64,000 bases of DNA from Isoptericola dokdonensis DS-3 (GTDB lineage: Bacteria > Actinomycetota > Actinomycetes > Actinomycetales > Cellulomonadaceae): NCBI RefSeq assembly GCF_001636295.1, contig NZ_CP014209.1:1054001-1118000 (forward strand). The letters run 5' to 3'. Positions 43,916 through 54,671 of the stretch are shown one piece after another. The stretch's first letter is position 1. Each line of letters starts with the position of its first letter. The position numbers and the translations under genes were made by a program. Below the pieces are notes generated by a model that worked only from the letters and a program-made list of their open reading frames with translations, was not told the DNA's origin and did no database searches.

Positions 43916-44863
43916 TCAGGCCGGTGCCAGCACCAGCACGGGTCGCGCCAGGTGCTCGCCGCGTCGCGTCGCGTCCTCCAGGAGCGCCACGAGCGTGCCG
44001 TCCGGCCCGATCCCGGCGACCGTCCCGGCCGTGCCGGACGCCGGCACCCACTGGCCGTAGCCGAGCGCCCGGGCCTCCGGCTCCGTCAGCTCGCGCACCG
44101 GGAACGTCACCCGCGCGGCGTCCGCCGGCGGCAGCGTCGCCAACGTCCCGTCGGCGTCGGCCTGCGCGGCGAGCTCGTCGAGGGTGCGCGCGCCCGCGAG
44201 GTCGAAGCCGCCCACCCGGGTGCGCCGCAGCGCCGTCAGGTGCCCGCCGACGCCGAGCGCGGCGCCCAGGTCGCGGGCCAGCGCCCGCACGTACGTGCCG
44301 GACGACACCACGACGTGCACGTCCACGTCGAGCACCGGCAGCCCGTCGGCCGACGCCTCCCGGACGTCGAGCACGTCGAACGTGCTCACCGTCACCGGTC
44401 GTGCCGCCAGCTCGACCTCCTCGCCGGCCCGGGCACGCGCGTACGCACGCTTCCCGTCGACCTTGATCGCGCTGACCGTCGTCGGCACCTGCAGGAGGTC
44501 ACCCGTGAGGACGGCGACCTCGCGGTGCAGCGCGGCGGCGTCGACCCCCGCACCCACGCCCGCCGCCGTGACGACCTCGCCCTCGGCGTCGTCCGTCGTC
44601 GTGCTCACGCCGAGCCGGATCGTCGCGTCGTACGCCTTGTCGGCCCCGACGACGTACGTCAGCAGCCTCGTCGCCCGCCCCACCCCGACCACGAGGACAC
44701 CCGTGGCCATCGGGTCCAGCGTGCCCGCGTGCCCCACCTTGCGGGTCCCCGCCAGGCGCCGGCACCGCGCGACGACGTCGTGGCTCGTCCAGCCGGACGG
44801 CTTGTCGACGACCAGCAGGCCGTCGGCTGCCGTCGGGCGGCGCTCACCGCGTTGCTCGGCCAT
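43916..44863 (-). CDS. truB: tRNA pseudouridine-55 synthase
   Basis: A 315-residue enzyme making pseudouridine 55 in the tRNA T arm. GLLVVDKPSGWTSHDVV and the catalytic Asp motif KVGHAGTLDPMATGVL (near residue 47) are intact, and the C-terminal part ends in a PUA-like domain. ATG 44863, with AGGAG seven bases upstream, is favoured over the ATG at 44884. It follows rbfA across a long perfect hairpin. Confidence 0.95.
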   Translation of the reverse strand: MAEQRGERRPTAADGLLVVDKPSGWTSHDVVARCRRLAGTRKVGHAGTLDPMATGVLVVGVGRATRLLTYVVGADKAYDATIRLGVSTTTDDAEGEVVTAAGVGAGVDAAALHREVAVLTGDLLQVPTTVSAIKVDGKRAYARARAGEEVELAARPVTVSTFDVLDVREASADGLPVLDVDVHVVVSSGTYVRALARDLGAALGVGGHLTALRRTRVGGFDLAGARTLDELAAQADADGTLATLPPADAARVTFPVRELTEPEARALGYGQWVPASGTAGTVAGIGPDGTLVALLEDATRRGEHLARPVLVLAPA

Positions 44864-44884
44864 CGGGCCGCTCCTCTCGGGCAC

Positions 44885-44938
44885 CCCGGAGCCCGGGGTC
44901 CAGGCCGCCGAGGCGTGCCGTGGACCCCGGGCTCCGGG
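44885..44938 (-). terminator. Perfect 18-bp inverted repeat between rbfA and truB
   Basis: Arms 44885-44902 and 44921-44938 are exact reverse complements (CCCGGAGCCCGGGGTCCA and its partner) with an 18-base loop. It begins nine bases after the rbfA stop and ends 22 bases before the truB start, so it could terminate, attenuate or provide an RNA processing site. Confidence 0.7.
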
Positions 44939-44946
44939 AGGGTCGG

Positions 44947-45378
44947 TCAGGACTCGTCGTCGTCGTCGGCCCGGTACGGGTCGGCGTCACCGGCGAACTG
45001 CTTGCCCTCGCGCAGGGCGGCCAGCTCGGCGTCCCGACGACGGGCCTCGATCAGCGCCGCGTCGAGGTGGGCGGCGGTGTCCGGCACCGAGTCCAGGTGG
45101 AACTCGATGCTCGGCGTCAGCCGGATCCCCGTCTGCTTGCCGACCTCGGACCGGATCACGCCCTTGGCGCTCTCCAGCGCCGCGGCGGTGCCCGCCCGCT
45201 CCTCGTCGTCGCCGTACACCGTGTAGAACACCGACGCCTGCTGCAGGTCGCCGGTCACCCGCACGTCCGTCACCGTGAGGAAGCCGAGACGCGGGTCCTT
45301 GATCCGCGTGTCGAGCATGCTCGCGACGATCTCCTTGATGCGGTCGGCGAGCTTGCGTGCTCGCGGGTTCTCGTTCAT
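44947..45378 (-). CDS. rbfA: Ribosome-binding factor A
   Basis: A 143-residue KH-fold factor for late 30S maturation. [22 protein letters not shown] and [29 protein letters not shown] are family-typical, and [19 protein letters not shown] closes the fold. The acidic tail (YRADDDDES) is extra. GGAGGAG precedes the ATG. It is downstream of infB across a 16-bp hairpin. Confidence 0.94.
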   Translation of the reverse strand: MNENPRARKLADRIKEIVASMLDTRIKDPRLGFLTVTDVRVTGDLQQASVFYTVYGDDEERAGTAAALESAKGVIRSEVGKQTGIRLTPSIEFHLDSVPDTAAHLDAALIEARRRDAELAALREGKQFAGDADPYRADDDDES

Positions 45379-45400
45379 CGCTCCTCCTTCTCCTCACGCC

Positions 45401-45443
45401 GACGGCGCCCGGCCCGACCGCTGCGGCCGGGCCGGGCGCCGTC
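45401..45443 (-). terminator. Perfect 16-bp hairpin between infB and rbfA
   Basis: GACGGCGCCCGGCCCG (45401-45416) and its exact reverse complement (45428-45443) flank an 11-base loop. It sits 15 bases past the infB stop on the minus strand and 22 bases before the rbfA start. Confidence 0.7.
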
Positions 45444-45458
45444 GTCGCCCTGACCTTC

Positions 45459-48326
45459 TCAGGAACGCGGGATCTCGCGCATCTCGAAGGTCTCGATGAT
45501 GTCGCCCTCGGTGACGTCGTTGAACGACCCGAGACCGATACCGCACTCGAAGCCCTCGCGGACCTCGGTGACGTCGTCCTTCTCGCGACGCAGCGACTCG
45601 ATCGTGAGGTTGTCCCCGACGACCTTGCCGTTGCGCAGGACCCGCGCCTTGCTGTTCCGTCGGATCGTGCCCGAGCGGATGATCGAACCGGCGATGTTGC
45701 CGAACTTCGAGGACCGGAAGACCTGGCGGATCTCGGCGGTACCGAGCTGCGCCTCCTCGTACTCCGGCTTGAGCATGCCCTTGAGGGCCGCCTCGATGTC
45801 GTCGATCGCCTGGTAGATGACCGAGTAGAACTTGACGTCGACGCCCTCGCGCTCCGCCAGGTCCTCGACGCGCGGACCGAACTTCACGTTGAAGCCCAGG
45901 ATCACGGCGTTGTCGACCGTGGCCAGGTTGACGTCGTTCTGGGTGATCGAGCCGACGCCGCGGTGGATGACCCGCAGCTGGACCTCGTCGCCCACGTCGA
46001 TCTTGAGCAGCGCGTCCTCGAGCGCCTCGACGGCACCCGACACGTCGCCCTTGAGGACCAGGTTGAGGGTCTCGACCTTGCCCTGCTCGAGCGCCTTGGT
46101 GAAGTCCTCGAGGCTGATGCGCTTGCGGCGCTTCGCCAGGAGGGCGGCACGCTCGGCGGCCTGACGCTTCTCGGCGATCTGCCGGGCGGTGCGCTCGTCG
46201 GGCGCCACCAGGAAGTTGTCGCCGGCGCCGGGCACCGAGGACAGACCGAGGACCTGCACCGGACGGGCGGGGCCCGCCTCGGTGAGCGTCTCGCCGTGCT
46301 CGTCGAGCATGGCGCGGACACGGCCGTGGGCCGTGCCGGCGACGATCGCGTCGCCGACGTGCAGGGTGCCGGACTGGACCAGGACGGTCGCGACCGAGCC
46401 GCGACCCTTGTCGAGGTGCGCCTCGATGGCGACACCGCGTGCGTCCTTGTCCGCGTTGGCCCGCAGGTCGAGGGCCGCGTCCGCCGTGAGCAGGACGGCC
46501 TCGAGGAGCTCGGCGATGCCCATGCGGCGCAGCGCGGAGACGTCGACGAACATCGTGTCGCCGCCGTACTCCTCGGCCACCAGGTTGTACTCGGTGAGCT
46601 GCTGGCGGATCTTGGCGGGGTTGGCCCCCTCCTTGTCCACCTTGTTCACCGCGACGACGATCGGCACGCCGGCCGCCTGCGCGTGGTTGAGCGCCTCGAT
46701 GGTCTGCGGCATCACGCCGTCGTCGGCGGCCACCACGAGGATCGCGATGTCCGTGACCTGCGCACCACGGGCACGCATGGCGGTGAACGCCTCGTGACCC
46801 GGGGTGTCGATGAACGTGATCGCCCGGTCGAGGCCCTCGTGCTCGGCGTGCACCTGGTACGCACCGATGTGCTGGGTGATGCCACCGGCCTCCCCGGCCA
46901 CCACGTCGGTGGACCGGATCGCGTCGAGGAGCTTCGTCTTACCGTGGTCGACGTGACCCATGACGGTCACGACCGGCGGCCGCGCCACGAGGTCCTCGTC
47001 GGACTCGTCGGCCTCCTCGGCCTCCAGGTCGATGTCGAAGGACCCGAGCAGCTCGCGGTCCTCCTCCTCGGCCGAGACCATCTCGATGACGTAGCCGAGC
47101 TCGGCGCCGAGGGCCGCGAACGTGTCCTCGTCGAGCGACTGCGTGGCGGTCGCCATCTCGCCCAGGTGGAACAGGACGGTCACGAGCGACGCCGGGTTGG
47201 CGTCGATCTTGTCGGCGAAGTCGTTGAGCGAGGAGCCGTGACGCAGCCGGACGACCGTCTGGCCGTTGCCGCGGGGGACGGTGACGCCACCCAGCGACGG
47301 CGCCTGCATCTGCTCGAACTCCTGGCGCTTCGCCCGCTTCGACTTGCGGCCGCGGACGGGACGACCGCCCGCACGACCGAAAGCACCCTGCGTGCTGCCA
47401 CGACCGGCACCACCGCGACCGCGGAAACCGCCGCCACCGGCCGGTGCACCGCCGGGACGCGCGCCGCCGCCGGCGGGGGCACCGCCGCCGCCGGGACGAC
47501 CACCGGGACCACCCGGACGGCCACGACCGCCACCGCCGCCGCCACCGCGCGCGCCCGGAGCCGGGCGGTCACCCGGACGGGGCATGCTCGTGCGGCCCGG
47601 CATCATGCCGGGGTTCGGGCGCGGACCGCCGGGACGAGGGGCCGCCGCGGCGGGACGGGGACCGCCGGGACGAGGACCGCCCGGACGCTCGGCGGCCGGC
47701 TGGCCGCCCTCGCCGCGCTGCTGGCGCGGCATGCCCTGGTTGGACGCGTACGGGTTGTTGCCCGGACGCGGGGAACGCTGCATCCCCTGCTGCGAGGCGT
47801 ACGGGTTGTTGCCCGGACGCGGCTCACGGCCGGGGCGCGACTCACGGCCGCCCTGACGCTGCTGCCCGGGCTTGGCGCCCGGCTTCGGGGCCGCGGAAGC
47901 GGCCGCCGGCTTGGGAGCGCCGCCCGGCTTCGGGGCCGCGGACTGCGCGGGGGCCGGCTGCGCGGGGGCGGCCGGAGCGCTCTTCTCGGGCGCGGGGGAC
48001 TGCTCGGCCGCGGGGGACTGCTCGGCGGCCGGGGCCTTCTCCGCCGCCGGGGCCTGGGGCGCGGGGGTCGACCGGGGGCCGGGCGCCGGGGCCGCGGACT
48101 GCGGCCTCGCCGGAGCGGCCTTCGGCGCCGGCTTGGCAGCCGACTTCGACTTCTCGCCGGAGGCGCCGCCCGCCTGGACGCGGTCGCGCATCATGCGCTC
48201 GACCGGAGCCTCGAGGGTCGAGGACGCCGAACGGACGAACTCGCCTGCCTCCTTCAGCTCGGCCAGCAGGGTCTTGCTCTCCACACCGAGCTGCTTCGCC
48301 AGCTCGTGGACGCGGATCTTCGCCAC
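45459..48326 (-). CDS. infB: Translation initiation factor IF-2
   Basis: A 955-residue initiation GTPase. The N-terminal IF2 domain ([23 protein letters not shown]) is followed by a very long Ala/Pro/Gly/Arg-rich linker (about residues 60-335). The G domain has [32 protein letters not shown] and [13 protein letters not shown], then the beta-barrel and C2 tRNA-binding domains. The linker includes a repeated [18 protein letters not shown] unit and a Gly-rich [15 protein letters not shown] run. AGGAG precedes the GTG. The 178-base leader contains two hairpins. Confidence 0.96.
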   Translation of the reverse strand: MAKIRVHELAKQLGVESKTLLAELKEAGEFVRSASSTLEAPVERMMRDRVQAGGASGEKSKSAAKPAPKAAPARPQSAAPAPGPRSTPAPQAPAAEKAPAAEQSPAAEQSPAPEKSAPAAPAQPAPAQSAAPKPGGAPKPAAASAAPKPGAKPGQQRQGGRESRPGREPRPGNNPYASQQGMQRSPRPGNNPYASNQGMPRQQRGEGGQPAAERPGGPRPGGPRPAAAAPRPGGPRPNPGMMPGRTSMPRPGDRPAPGARGGGGGGGRGRPGGPGGRPGGGGAPAGGGARPGGAPAGGGGFRGRGGAGRGSTQGAFGRAGGRPVRGRKSKRAKRQEFEQMQAPSLGGVTVPRGNGQTVVRLRHGSSLNDFADKIDANPASLVTVLFHLGEMATATQSLDEDTFAALGAELGYVIEMVSAEEEDRELLGSFDIDLEAEEADESDEDLVARPPVVTVMGHVDHGKTKLLDAIRSTDVVAGEAGGITQHIGAYQVHAEHEGLDRAITFIDTPGHEAFTAMRARGAQVTDIAILVVAADDGVMPQTIEALNHAQAAGVPIVVAVNKVDKEGANPAKIRQQLTEYNLVAEEYGGDTMFVDVSALRRMGIAELLEAVLLTADAALDLRANADKDARGVAIEAHLDKGRGSVATVLVQSGTLHVGDAIVAGTAHGRVRAMLDEHGETLTEAGPARPVQVLGLSSVPGAGDNFLVAPDERTARQIAEKRQAAERAALLAKRRKRISLEDFTKALEQGKVETLNLVLKGDVSGAVEALEDALLKIDVGDEVQLRVIHRGVGSITQNDVNLATVDNAVILGFNVKFGPRVEDLAEREGVDVKFYSVIYQAIDDIEAALKGMLKPEYEEAQLGTAEIRQVFRSSKFGNIAGSIIRSGTIRRNSKARVLRNGKVVGDNLTIESLRREKDDVTEVREGFECGIGLGSFNDVTEGDIIETFEMREIPRS
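47746..47822. repeat. 26-bp direct repeat within the infB linker
   Basis: The 26 bases at 47746-47771 recur exactly at 47797-47822, a 51-base period. They encode [10 protein letters not shown] twice. The nucleotide identity suggests a recent in-frame duplication of 17 codons in the disordered linker. Confidence 0.8.
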
Positions 48327-48453
48327 ATCTCTCCTGTCTCGGCCCTACCGGGACAGGCAGGACCGTCGTTAGTACCGAGTACTCATCGCTGGGGACTCAT
48401 CGGGTGCCCATCGGCTTCTGACCCGCTTCCTTGTCGACGTAACTCAGGTGCGG

Positions 48454-48499
48454 CCGGACGTTGGCGTCCGGTCGCGACGGCGGTCGGCTCACGCCGACC
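48454..48499 (-). terminator. Two hairpins between ylxR and infB
   Basis: On the minus strand, GGTCGGC-TCAC-GCCGACC (48499-48482) begins six bases after the ylxR stop, followed by CCGGAC-N6-GTCCGG (48471-48454). They could attenuate read-through from nusA-ylxR into infB or shape the infB leader. Confidence 0.5.
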
Positions 48500-48504
48500 A
48501 AGTC

Positions 48505-48801
48505 TCAACGGTCCTGACCCTCCAGATGATCCCGCACCCGCGTCAGGCTCACGGGGCCATCGGCGCGCAGCGCACGTCCGACGGCCCGCCGACGCTCGGC
48601 GAGGTCCAGGCAGGCGGGGACCGGATGGATCCATGCTCCCCGCCCCGGCAGGGTCCCCCGGACGTCCACGACGACCGCTGAACGGTCGCCCGACGTCGGG
48701 AGCACCAGCCTCAGGAGCTCCGACCGCAGGTCGCGGGCCCGGCAACCGACGCAGGTCCGCACCGGTCCCGTCGGGGACGGGGTGGTGGTGCGTGAGCGCA
48801 C
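48505..48801 (-). CDS. ylxR: YlxR-family RNA-binding protein
   Basis: A small basic protein (98 residues from GTG 48801) of the nusA-infB operon. It has the diagnostic PVRTCVGCRARDLRSELLRLV and GTLPGRGAWIHPVPACLDLAERRRAVGRAL motifs. YlxR relatives bind RNA, and some modulate RNase P or transcription. Start choice is uncertain: GTG 48852 is in frame with no stop between. A TAGACT -10 candidate (minus, 48839-48834) favours the shorter form. Confidence 0.85.
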   Translation of the reverse strand: MRSRTTTPSPTGPVRTCVGCRARDLRSELLRLVLPTSGDRSAVVVDVRGTLPGRGAWIHPVPACLDLAERRRAVGRALRADGPVSLTRVRDHLEGQDR

Positions 48802-48906
48802 GGAGTCCAGGGTTCGCGACCCGGTCCCCTGCAGTCTAGCGCGCCTGTTCACGGCACTCGACCAATACTCGACCAAAATCGGGCAAACTCGACCCTCCCG
48901 GCGGTC

Positions 48907-49944
48907 TCAGGCGGCGTCGTCGGGCGTGCCGGCCTCGTCGCCGCCCGGCGCCTCGTCCGACCGGATGTCGATGCGCCAGCCCGTCAGCTTCGCGGCGAGG
49001 CGGGCGTTCTGCCCCTCCTTGCCGATCGCGAGCGAGAGCTGGTAGTCGGGGACGATCGCACGGGCGGCCCGCGCGTCGGCGTCCACGACCGTGACCGAGC
49101 TCACCCGTGCCGGGGACAGCGCGTGGCCGACGAACTGCGCCGGGTCGTCGCTGTGGTCGACGATGTCGATCTTCTCCCCGTGCAGCTCGGCCATCACGGC
49201 ACGCACGCGCGCGCCCATCGGCCCGATGCACGCGCCCTTGGCGTTCAGACCGCTCACGTGCGAACGGACCGCGACCTTGGTGCGGTGCCCGGCCTCGCGC
49301 GCCACGGCGGTGATCTCCACCGAGCCGTCCGCGACCTCCGGGACCTCGAGCTCGAACAGCTTGCGCACCAGGCCGGGGTGGGTGCGGCTCAGCGTCACCT
49401 GGGCGCCCTTGGCGCCGCGGGCGACCTCGACGACGTAGGCGCGCAGGCGCTCGCCGTGCACGTACTCCTCGCCCGGCACCTGCTCGTGCGGCGGCAGCAC
49501 CGCCTCGGTGCCGCCGACGTCCACCAGCACCACGCGCGGGTCGCGGCCCTGCTGGATGACGCCGGCGAGGACCTCGCCCTCCTTGCCGCGGAACAGCCCG
49601 AGCACCTGGTCGTCCTCCGCGTCGCGCAGACGCTGGACGATCACCTGGCGTGCGGTCGCCGTCGCGATGCGGCCGAAGTTCGCGGGGGTGTGGTCGAACT
49701 CGGGGCCGAGCTCCACGCTGTCCCGGCCCTCCGGGTCCTCGGGGTCCGGCGTACGGATCTGCTCACGCGCCCACACCGTGACGTGCCCCGACCGGCGGTC
49801 GACGTCCACCCGTGCGCTCGTGTAGGCGTCCGGGGTCCGGTGGTAGGCCGAGAGCAGCGCCTGCTCGATGGCCTCGACCAGGACGTCCAGGCTGATCTCC
49901 TTCTCGCGCTCCAGCAGCCTCAGCGTGCTCATGTCGATGTCCAT
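48907..49944 (-). CDS. nusA: Transcription termination/antitermination factor NusA
   Basis: A 345-residue RNA polymerase-binding factor. The N-terminal domain [34 protein letters not shown] is followed by the S1 domain ([18 protein letters not shown]) and two KH domains ([46 protein letters not shown]). ATG 49944 has GAGGAGG seven bases upstream and starts just after the rimP stop. The acidic tail is normal for actinobacteria, which lack the extra C-terminal repeats of E. coli NusA. Confidence 0.95.
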   Translation of the reverse strand: MDIDMSTLRLLEREKEISLDVLVEAIEQALLSAYHRTPDAYTSARVDVDRRSGHVTVWAREQIRTPDPEDPEGRDSVELGPEFDHTPANFGRIATATARQVIVQRLRDAEDDQVLGLFRGKEGEVLAGVIQQGRDPRVVLVDVGGTEAVLPPHEQVPGEEYVHGERLRAYVVEVARGAKGAQVTLSRTHPGLVRKLFELEVPEVADGSVEITAVAREAGHRTKVAVRSHVSGLNAKGACIGPMGARVRAVMAELHGEKIDIVDHSDDPAQFVGHALSPARVSSVTVVDADARAARAIVPDYQLSLAIGKEGQNARLAAKLTGWRIDIRSDEAPGGDEAGTPDDAA

Positions 49945-49946
49945 CG

Positions 49947-50468
49947 TCAGCCCTCCTCGCCGTCGGCGGTGTCGTCCGCCTCGTCCTCGAGCCTGCGCAG
50001 CTCGACCTCGACCTTGCCCTTGCGCACCCGCGACACCGGCACCTGCGGGCCGTCCTCCAGCACTGCCGCCGGACCGTCCGCGGTGTCGACGACGTCGACC
50101 AGGCGGCCCTCGGCCGTCGAGCCGTCGTCGAGGACCAGCTTCACCAGCCGCGTCCGGGCGCGGCGGAAGTGCCGCGGCTCCGTCAGCGGTCGGGTCGCCC
50201 CGGGGGTCGAGACCTCGAGGGTGTACGCACCGGCCACCGCGTCCGTGTCGTCGAGGGCGGACGAGACCGCCTTCGAGACCTCGCCGAGGGTGTCCGAGTC
50301 CAGCGAGCCGACGACGTCCTCGTCGAGGTCCACCGTCACCCGCACCACCGTGGTGCTGCCCGTCCGGACCAGCCGGACGTCCTCGAGGTACAGGCCCGCG
50401 GCGTCCACCGCCGGCGCGACGACCGCCCGCACCCGCTCGTCCGCGGCCTGGCTCCGCCCTGCTGCCAT
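49947..50468 (-). CDS. rimP: Ribosome maturation factor RimP
   Basis: A 173-residue 30S assembly factor. The N-terminal domain has [57 protein letters not shown] marks the junction, followed by an Sm-like C-terminal barrel and an acidic tail. It is first of the rimP-nusA-ylxR set; only two bases separate its stop from the nusA start. Confidence 0.93.
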   Translation of the reverse strand: MAAGRSQAADERVRAVVAPAVDAAGLYLEDVRLVRTGSTTVVRVTVDLDEDVVGSLDSDTLGEVSKAVSSALDDTDAVAGAYTLEVSTPGATRPLTEPRHFRRARTRLVKLVLDDGSTAEGRLVDVVDTADGPAAVLEDGPQVPVSRVRKGKVEVELRRLEDEADDTADGEEG

Positions 50469-50627
50469 CGCTGCCTCCCGTGGGTCTCTCCCCGCGCCGG
50501 GACGTCCCGCGGCCGGTGTGTCGTTGTGTGTCGTCCAGGGTAACGAACCCCGCCGGGCCCGCGTGCCGAACGACGCGTCCCCGCGGGTGGAGGAACGTCA
50601 CACCCGGACGTGGCAAGATCAGCCACG

Positions 50628-51767
50628 ATGGATCCGCACCGCTCCCCCGCCCGGGCTCGCCGTCGACGCGGCGCCGCGCTGGGTGCCGCCCTGCTCGCCC
50701 TGCTGCTGTCCGGGTGCGGGCTGCGGCTCGAGACGCCGCCGCCCGCCGAACCCGTGCCGGACGCCCTGGAGATCGTGCGCCGCACCGCCGTGTCGGACGC
50801 CCTGTACGTCGCCGACCAGGCGGACGCCGCGGTGGCCGCGCTCGACGGTCGGCGCGCCCGCCTGACCGCCGAGCTGGAACGCGTCGCGCAGGACTCCCGG
50901 GAGCAGGCCGACGAGCTCGGCGGGCGCTACGAGTCCGGTCTCGAGGTGCAGGCACCCGTCACGGGGTCGCCGGAGCCGAGCGAGGCCCCGGTCGATCCGA
51001 CGGACGTCGTCACGGCGCTCGTCGAGGCGTCGGGCCGGAGCCGCATCGCGGCCGGGACCACGGTGGACGGGCCGCTGGCCCGCCTCCTGGCGTCGGTGGG
51101 GGCCGCCCAGGCGGTCTCCGCGGCCCGTGTCGGCGACTTCACCAGCGCCGGTGCCCCGGACCCGGTCGAGCCCGTCGTGCCGGAGCCCCGGCCCGTCCCG
51201 GAGACGGCGGGGTCGGGCTCGCCGGACGCCGCCGGGGCCGCCGGGGCGCTCACGGCGGCGACCGCCGAGGACGAGGGCGAGCCGGAGGACGAGCCGACCG
51301 AGGACGTGGTGTCCAGCACGGCCCCCGACTCCGGCGAGCCGACCGTGCTGCCCACCGGCCTGACGGCCGAGGACCTGCGGGTGCTGGTGGAGTCGGAGGA
51401 CTCGGTCGGGTACGCCCTGCAGATCCGGGCCGCGCTGCGCGACGGCGACGCCCGGGACCGGCTGGCGGACCGCGCCGACGAGCACAGCGCCCGGGCGCGG
51501 GACTGGGCCGTCGTCGCCGGCACCGGCGCCACCGCCGACGACCCCCGGCAGGTCGCCTACACGGTGCCGCGCGGGACGAAGGACGGTGCGCTCGTCCGTC
51601 GGGTCGAGGGCGACCTCGGCACCACCTACGCGAGCCTCGTGGCGACGACCGCGGCGGGGACCCGCACCGTCCTGGTGGACCTCCTGGTGGAGTCCGCCCT
51701 CACCCAGGACGCCTGGGGCGCCGAGCCGGTGCCGTTCCCCGGCCTGCCGGAGCAGGCCGGGGACTGA
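50628..51767 (+). CDS. DUF4439-like lipoprotein (ferritin-like fold)
   Basis: A 379-residue protein. An Arg-rich start and hydrophobic stretch end in the lipobox LLSGC (Cys30), so it should be a surface lipoprotein. A coiled region and an acidic Pro/Gly/Glu linker follow. The C-terminal domain ([40 protein letters not shown] ... FPGLPEQAG) matches my recollection of DUF4439, a ferritin-like four-helix domain. Such genes sit beside rimP or proS in many actinobacteria. Metal-binding residues are not evident. The start may be GTG 50610. Confidence 0.7.
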   Translation: MDPHRSPARARRRRGAALGAALLALLLSGCGLRLETPPPAEPVPDALEIVRRTAVSDALYVADQADAAVAALDGRRARLTAELERVAQDSREQADELGGRYESGLEVQAPVTGSPEPSEAPVDPTDVVTALVEASGRSRIAAGTTVDGPLARLLASVGAAQAVSAARVGDFTSAGAPDPVEPVVPEPRPVPETAGSGSPDAAGAAGALTAATAEDEGEPEDEPTEDVVSSTAPDSGEPTVLPTGLTAEDLRVLVESEDSVGYALQIRAALRDGDARDRLADRADEHSARARDWAVVAGTGATADDPRQVAYTVPRGTKDGALVRRVEGDLGTTYASLVATTAAGTRTVLVDLLVESALTQDAWGAEPVPFPGLPEQAGD

Positions 51768-51774
51768 GCACCCC

Positions 51775-53604
51775 TCAGGAGCCGCCGAGCAGCGCCCGCA
51801 CCCGCTCGGTGGCGGTGGCGACGACCTCGCCCACCGGGACCTGGACGGCCTCGCCGGCGCGCGGGCGCAGCTCCACCACGCCGTCGGCGAGACCCCGGCC
51901 CACGACGAGCAGCAGCGGCACGCCGAACAGCTCCGCGTCCGCGAACTTCACGCCCGGGGACACCTTGGGGCGGTCGTCGTAGACGACCTCCACACCCTCG
52001 GCGACGAGGCCCGCGGCGATCTGCTCGGCCGCCTCGAACACCTCGGCGCCCTTGCCCGTCGCGACGACGTGCACGTGGGCGGGGGCGACGTGGGCGGGCC
52101 AGGCGAGGCCACGGTCGTCATGGTTGGCCTCGGCGAGCGCGGCGAGCACGCGCGTGACGCCGATGCCGTAGGAACCCATCGTCACGACGGCCTGCTTGCC
52201 GTTGGGGTCGAGGACCTTGAGCTCGAGCGCCTCGGCGTACTTGCGGCCGAGCTGGAAGATGTGGCCGATCTCGATGCCGCGCGCGAGCTCGAGCGGGCCG
52301 GAACCGTCGGGGGCGAGGTCGCCGGCGCGGACCTCGGCCGCCTCGATCGTGCCGTCGCCCGTGAAGTCACGACCGGCGACGAGGTCGAAGACGTGCCGGC
52401 CCGGCGTGTCCGCCCCGGTGATCCAGCGCGTGCCGGGGACGACCCGGGGGTCGAGGAGGTAGCGGATCGCCGACCGGGTCTCCCCCGCCTCGTCGGTGAC
52501 CTGCGCACCCTGCGGGCCGAGCACGCCCGGTCCGATGTACCCCTTGACGAGCTCGGGGTGCGCGGCGAAGTCCGCCTCGGTCGCGGGCTCGGCCTCGGCC
52601 GGGGCGAGGGCCGCCTCGAGCCGCTTGACGTCGACCTCGCGGTCGCCGGGCAGCCCGACGACGAGCAGCTCGCGGCTGCCGTCGGGCTGCTTGACGGCCA
52701 GGACGACGTTCTTCAGCGTGTCCGCGCCCGTCCAGGCCCGGTCCGCGCGGGGGTGGTCGGCGTTCGCGCACGCGACCAGGCTGTCGATCGTCGGGGTGTC
52801 CGGGGTGTCCTCGACGTGGGCGGCAGGCGCGTCGTCGTACGGCAGCGCGTCGGGCACCGGGGTGACGACGGCCTCGACGTTCGCCGCGTAGCCCCCGGCG
52901 GACCGGACGAAGGTGTCCTCGCCGATCGGCGACGGGGAGAGGAACTCCTCGGAGCGCGAGCCGCCCATCGCCCCGGACGTGGCCGAGACGATGACGTACT
53001 CCAGGCCCAGGCGGTCGAAGATCCGCTGGTAGGCACCGCGCTGCTTCTCGTAGGCGGCGGCCAGCCCGGCGTCGTCGAGGTCGAAGGAGTAGGCGTCCTT
53101 CATGATGAACTCGCGACCGCGGATCAGGCCCGCGCGGGGCCGCGCCTCGTCCCGGTACTTCGTCTGGATCTGGTAGAGCGCGACGGGGAGGTCCTTGTAC
53201 GACGAGTACAGGTCCTTGACCAGGAGGGTGAACATCTCCTCGTGCGTGGGGGCGAGCAGGTAGTCGCCGTCCTTGCGGTCCTTCAGACGGAAGATGTTGG
53301 GCCCGTACTCCGCCCAGCGCCCTGTCGCCTCGTAGGGCTCCCTGGGCAGCAGCGCCGGGAAGTGCACCTCCTGGGCGCCGATCGCGGCCATCTCCTCGCG
53401 CACCACCTGCTCCACCTTGGCCAGCACCCGCAGGCCGAGCGGAAGCCACGAGTAGACGCCCGGCGCGGCGCGGCGGATGTAGCCGGCGCGCACCAGCAGC
53501 TTGTGGCTCGCGACCTCGGCGTCGGCCGGGTCCTCGCGCAGGGTGCGGACGAACAGGGAGGAGAGCCGCAGCAGCTCGCCGCTGCGGGGGGGCACGATCG
53601 ACAT
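51775..53604 (-). CDS. proS: Prolyl-tRNA synthetase (bacterial type)
   Basis: A 609-residue class II synthetase charging tRNA-Pro. Motif 1 ([18 protein letters not shown]), motif 2 ([32 protein letters not shown]), a bacterial insertion domain (about residues 225-400, YLDs-type editing region) and motif 3 ([16 protein letters not shown]) are in order. ATG 53604 has TAGGCT seven bases upstream (minus, 53617-53612), a leaderless layout. It is convergent with the lipoprotein gene. Confidence 0.95.
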   Translation of the reverse strand: MSIVPPRSGELLRLSSLFVRTLREDPADAEVASHKLLVRAGYIRRAAPGVYSWLPLGLRVLAKVEQVVREEMAAIGAQEVHFPALLPREPYEATGRWAEYGPNIFRLKDRKDGDYLLAPTHEEMFTLLVKDLYSSYKDLPVALYQIQTKYRDEARPRAGLIRGREFIMKDAYSFDLDDAGLAAAYEKQRGAYQRIFDRLGLEYVIVSATSGAMGGSRSEEFLSPSPIGEDTFVRSAGGYAANVEAVVTPVPDALPYDDAPAAHVEDTPDTPTIDSLVACANADHPRADRAWTGADTLKNVVLAVKQPDGSRELLVVGLPGDREVDVKRLEAALAPAEAEPATEADFAAHPELVKGYIGPGVLGPQGAQVTDEAGETRSAIRYLLDPRVVPGTRWITGADTPGRHVFDLVAGRDFTGDGTIEAAEVRAGDLAPDGSGPLELARGIEIGHIFQLGRKYAEALELKVLDPNGKQAVVTMGSYGIGVTRVLAALAEANHDDRGLAWPAHVAPAHVHVVATGKGAEVFEAAEQIAAGLVAEGVEVVYDDRPKVSPGVKFADAELFGVPLLLVVGRGLADGVVELRPRAGEAVQVPVGEVVATATERVRALLGGS

Positions 53605-53720
53605 GACGCACAGCCTAGCCGCGCAGGGCACGGCACCCGGACGCTCCCCGGCGGAGGTCGGTCGCCCCGACGAGCCACGGTCGGGGTGCGCCGCCGGGAC
53701 GCGGACGCGAGGATGGGACG

Positions 53721-54650
53721 GTGCCCGAGCTCCCCGAGGTCGAGGCGCTGGTGCGGTTCCTCGGCGAGCGCACCGGCGGACACCGCGTCGTCGCCGCCGA
53801 CGTCGCGCAGATCGCCGCGCTCAAGACGTACGACCCGCCCGTGCAGGCGCTCGTCGGGCGGACGGTCGTCGGGGCGGCCCGGCACGGTAAGTGGCTGGAC
53901 CTCGCCCTCGCCGCGGACGGCGCCGGGCACACGGGGCCCGACCGGTCCGGAGACGACGTCCTGCACCTGGTGCTCCACCTCTCGCGCGGAGGCTGGGTGC
54001 GCTGGTCGGACCGGGCGCCCACGACACCGGTGCGGCCCCGGCTCGGCGGCAGCGGCGGCGGCCGTGCGGCGACGCTCGCCCTGCGCGTGCGTCTCGACGA
54101 CGGTTCCGGCTTCGACGTCACGGAGGCGGGCACGCGCAAGCGCCTCGCGGTGCACGTGGTGCGCGAGCCCGACGACGTCGAGCAGGTGCGCACGCTCGGC
54201 GTGGACCCGCTGTCCCCGGCGTTCACCCCGGAGGCCTGGCGCGCGCTCGTGCGGGCCCGGAACCAGCAGGTCAAGGGTCTGCTGCGGGACCAGCACGCCG
54301 TCGCCGGGATCGGCAACGCCTACTCGGACGAGATCCTGCACGCGGCCCGGACGTCGCCGTTCCGGCTCACCGGGTCCATGACCGACGCGGACGTCGCCGC
54401 GTTGCGCGACGCCGTGATCGACACGCTGCGGGCGGCCGTCGAGGTGTCGGCCGGGCGGCCCGCCGCCGAGCTGAAGGACGCCAAGCGCCGGCACCTGCGG
54501 GTGCACGGCCGCACCGGTCAGCCGTGCGAGGTCTGCGGCGACACCGTGCGCGAGGTCAGCTTCGCCGACAGCTCGCTCCAGTACTGCCCGACCTGCCAGA
54601 CCGGTGGCAAGCCCCTCGCGGACCGCCGGCTGTCCCGTCTCGTCCGCTGA
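53721..54650 (+). CDS. Fpg/Nei-family DNA glycosylase
   Basis: A 309-residue formamidopyrimidine-DNA glycosylase relative. It begins [13 protein letters not shown] (catalytic Pro2/Glu3), with the beta-hairpin Lys in [10 protein letters not shown], the H2TH region [27 protein letters not shown] and a C-terminal zinc finger CEVC...CPTC. It is longer than the Nei2-like paralog at 10622 and more Fpg-like. The GTG is preceded by GAGGAT and six bases. It is divergent from proS. Confidence 0.88.
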   Translation: MPELPEVEALVRFLGERTGGHRVVAADVAQIAALKTYDPPVQALVGRTVVGAARHGKWLDLALAADGAGHTGPDRSGDDVLHLVLHLSRGGWVRWSDRAPTTPVRPRLGGSGGGRAATLALRVRLDDGSGFDVTEAGTRKRLAVHVVREPDDVEQVRTLGVDPLSPAFTPEAWRALVRARNQQVKGLLRDQHAVAGIGNAYSDEILHAARTSPFRLTGSMTDADVAALRDAVIDTLRAAVEVSAGRPAAELKDAKRRHLRVHGRTGQPCEVCGDTVREVSFADSSLQYCPTCQTGGKPLADRRLSRLVR

Positions 54651-54671
54651 CGCCGCTCCGGCGCACCACTG

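Noticed and set aside
47266..48372. Repeat-rich region resembling a CRISPR or tandem array
   Set aside because: The repeats are coding, in frame with the IF-2 linker, irregular, and without spacers.
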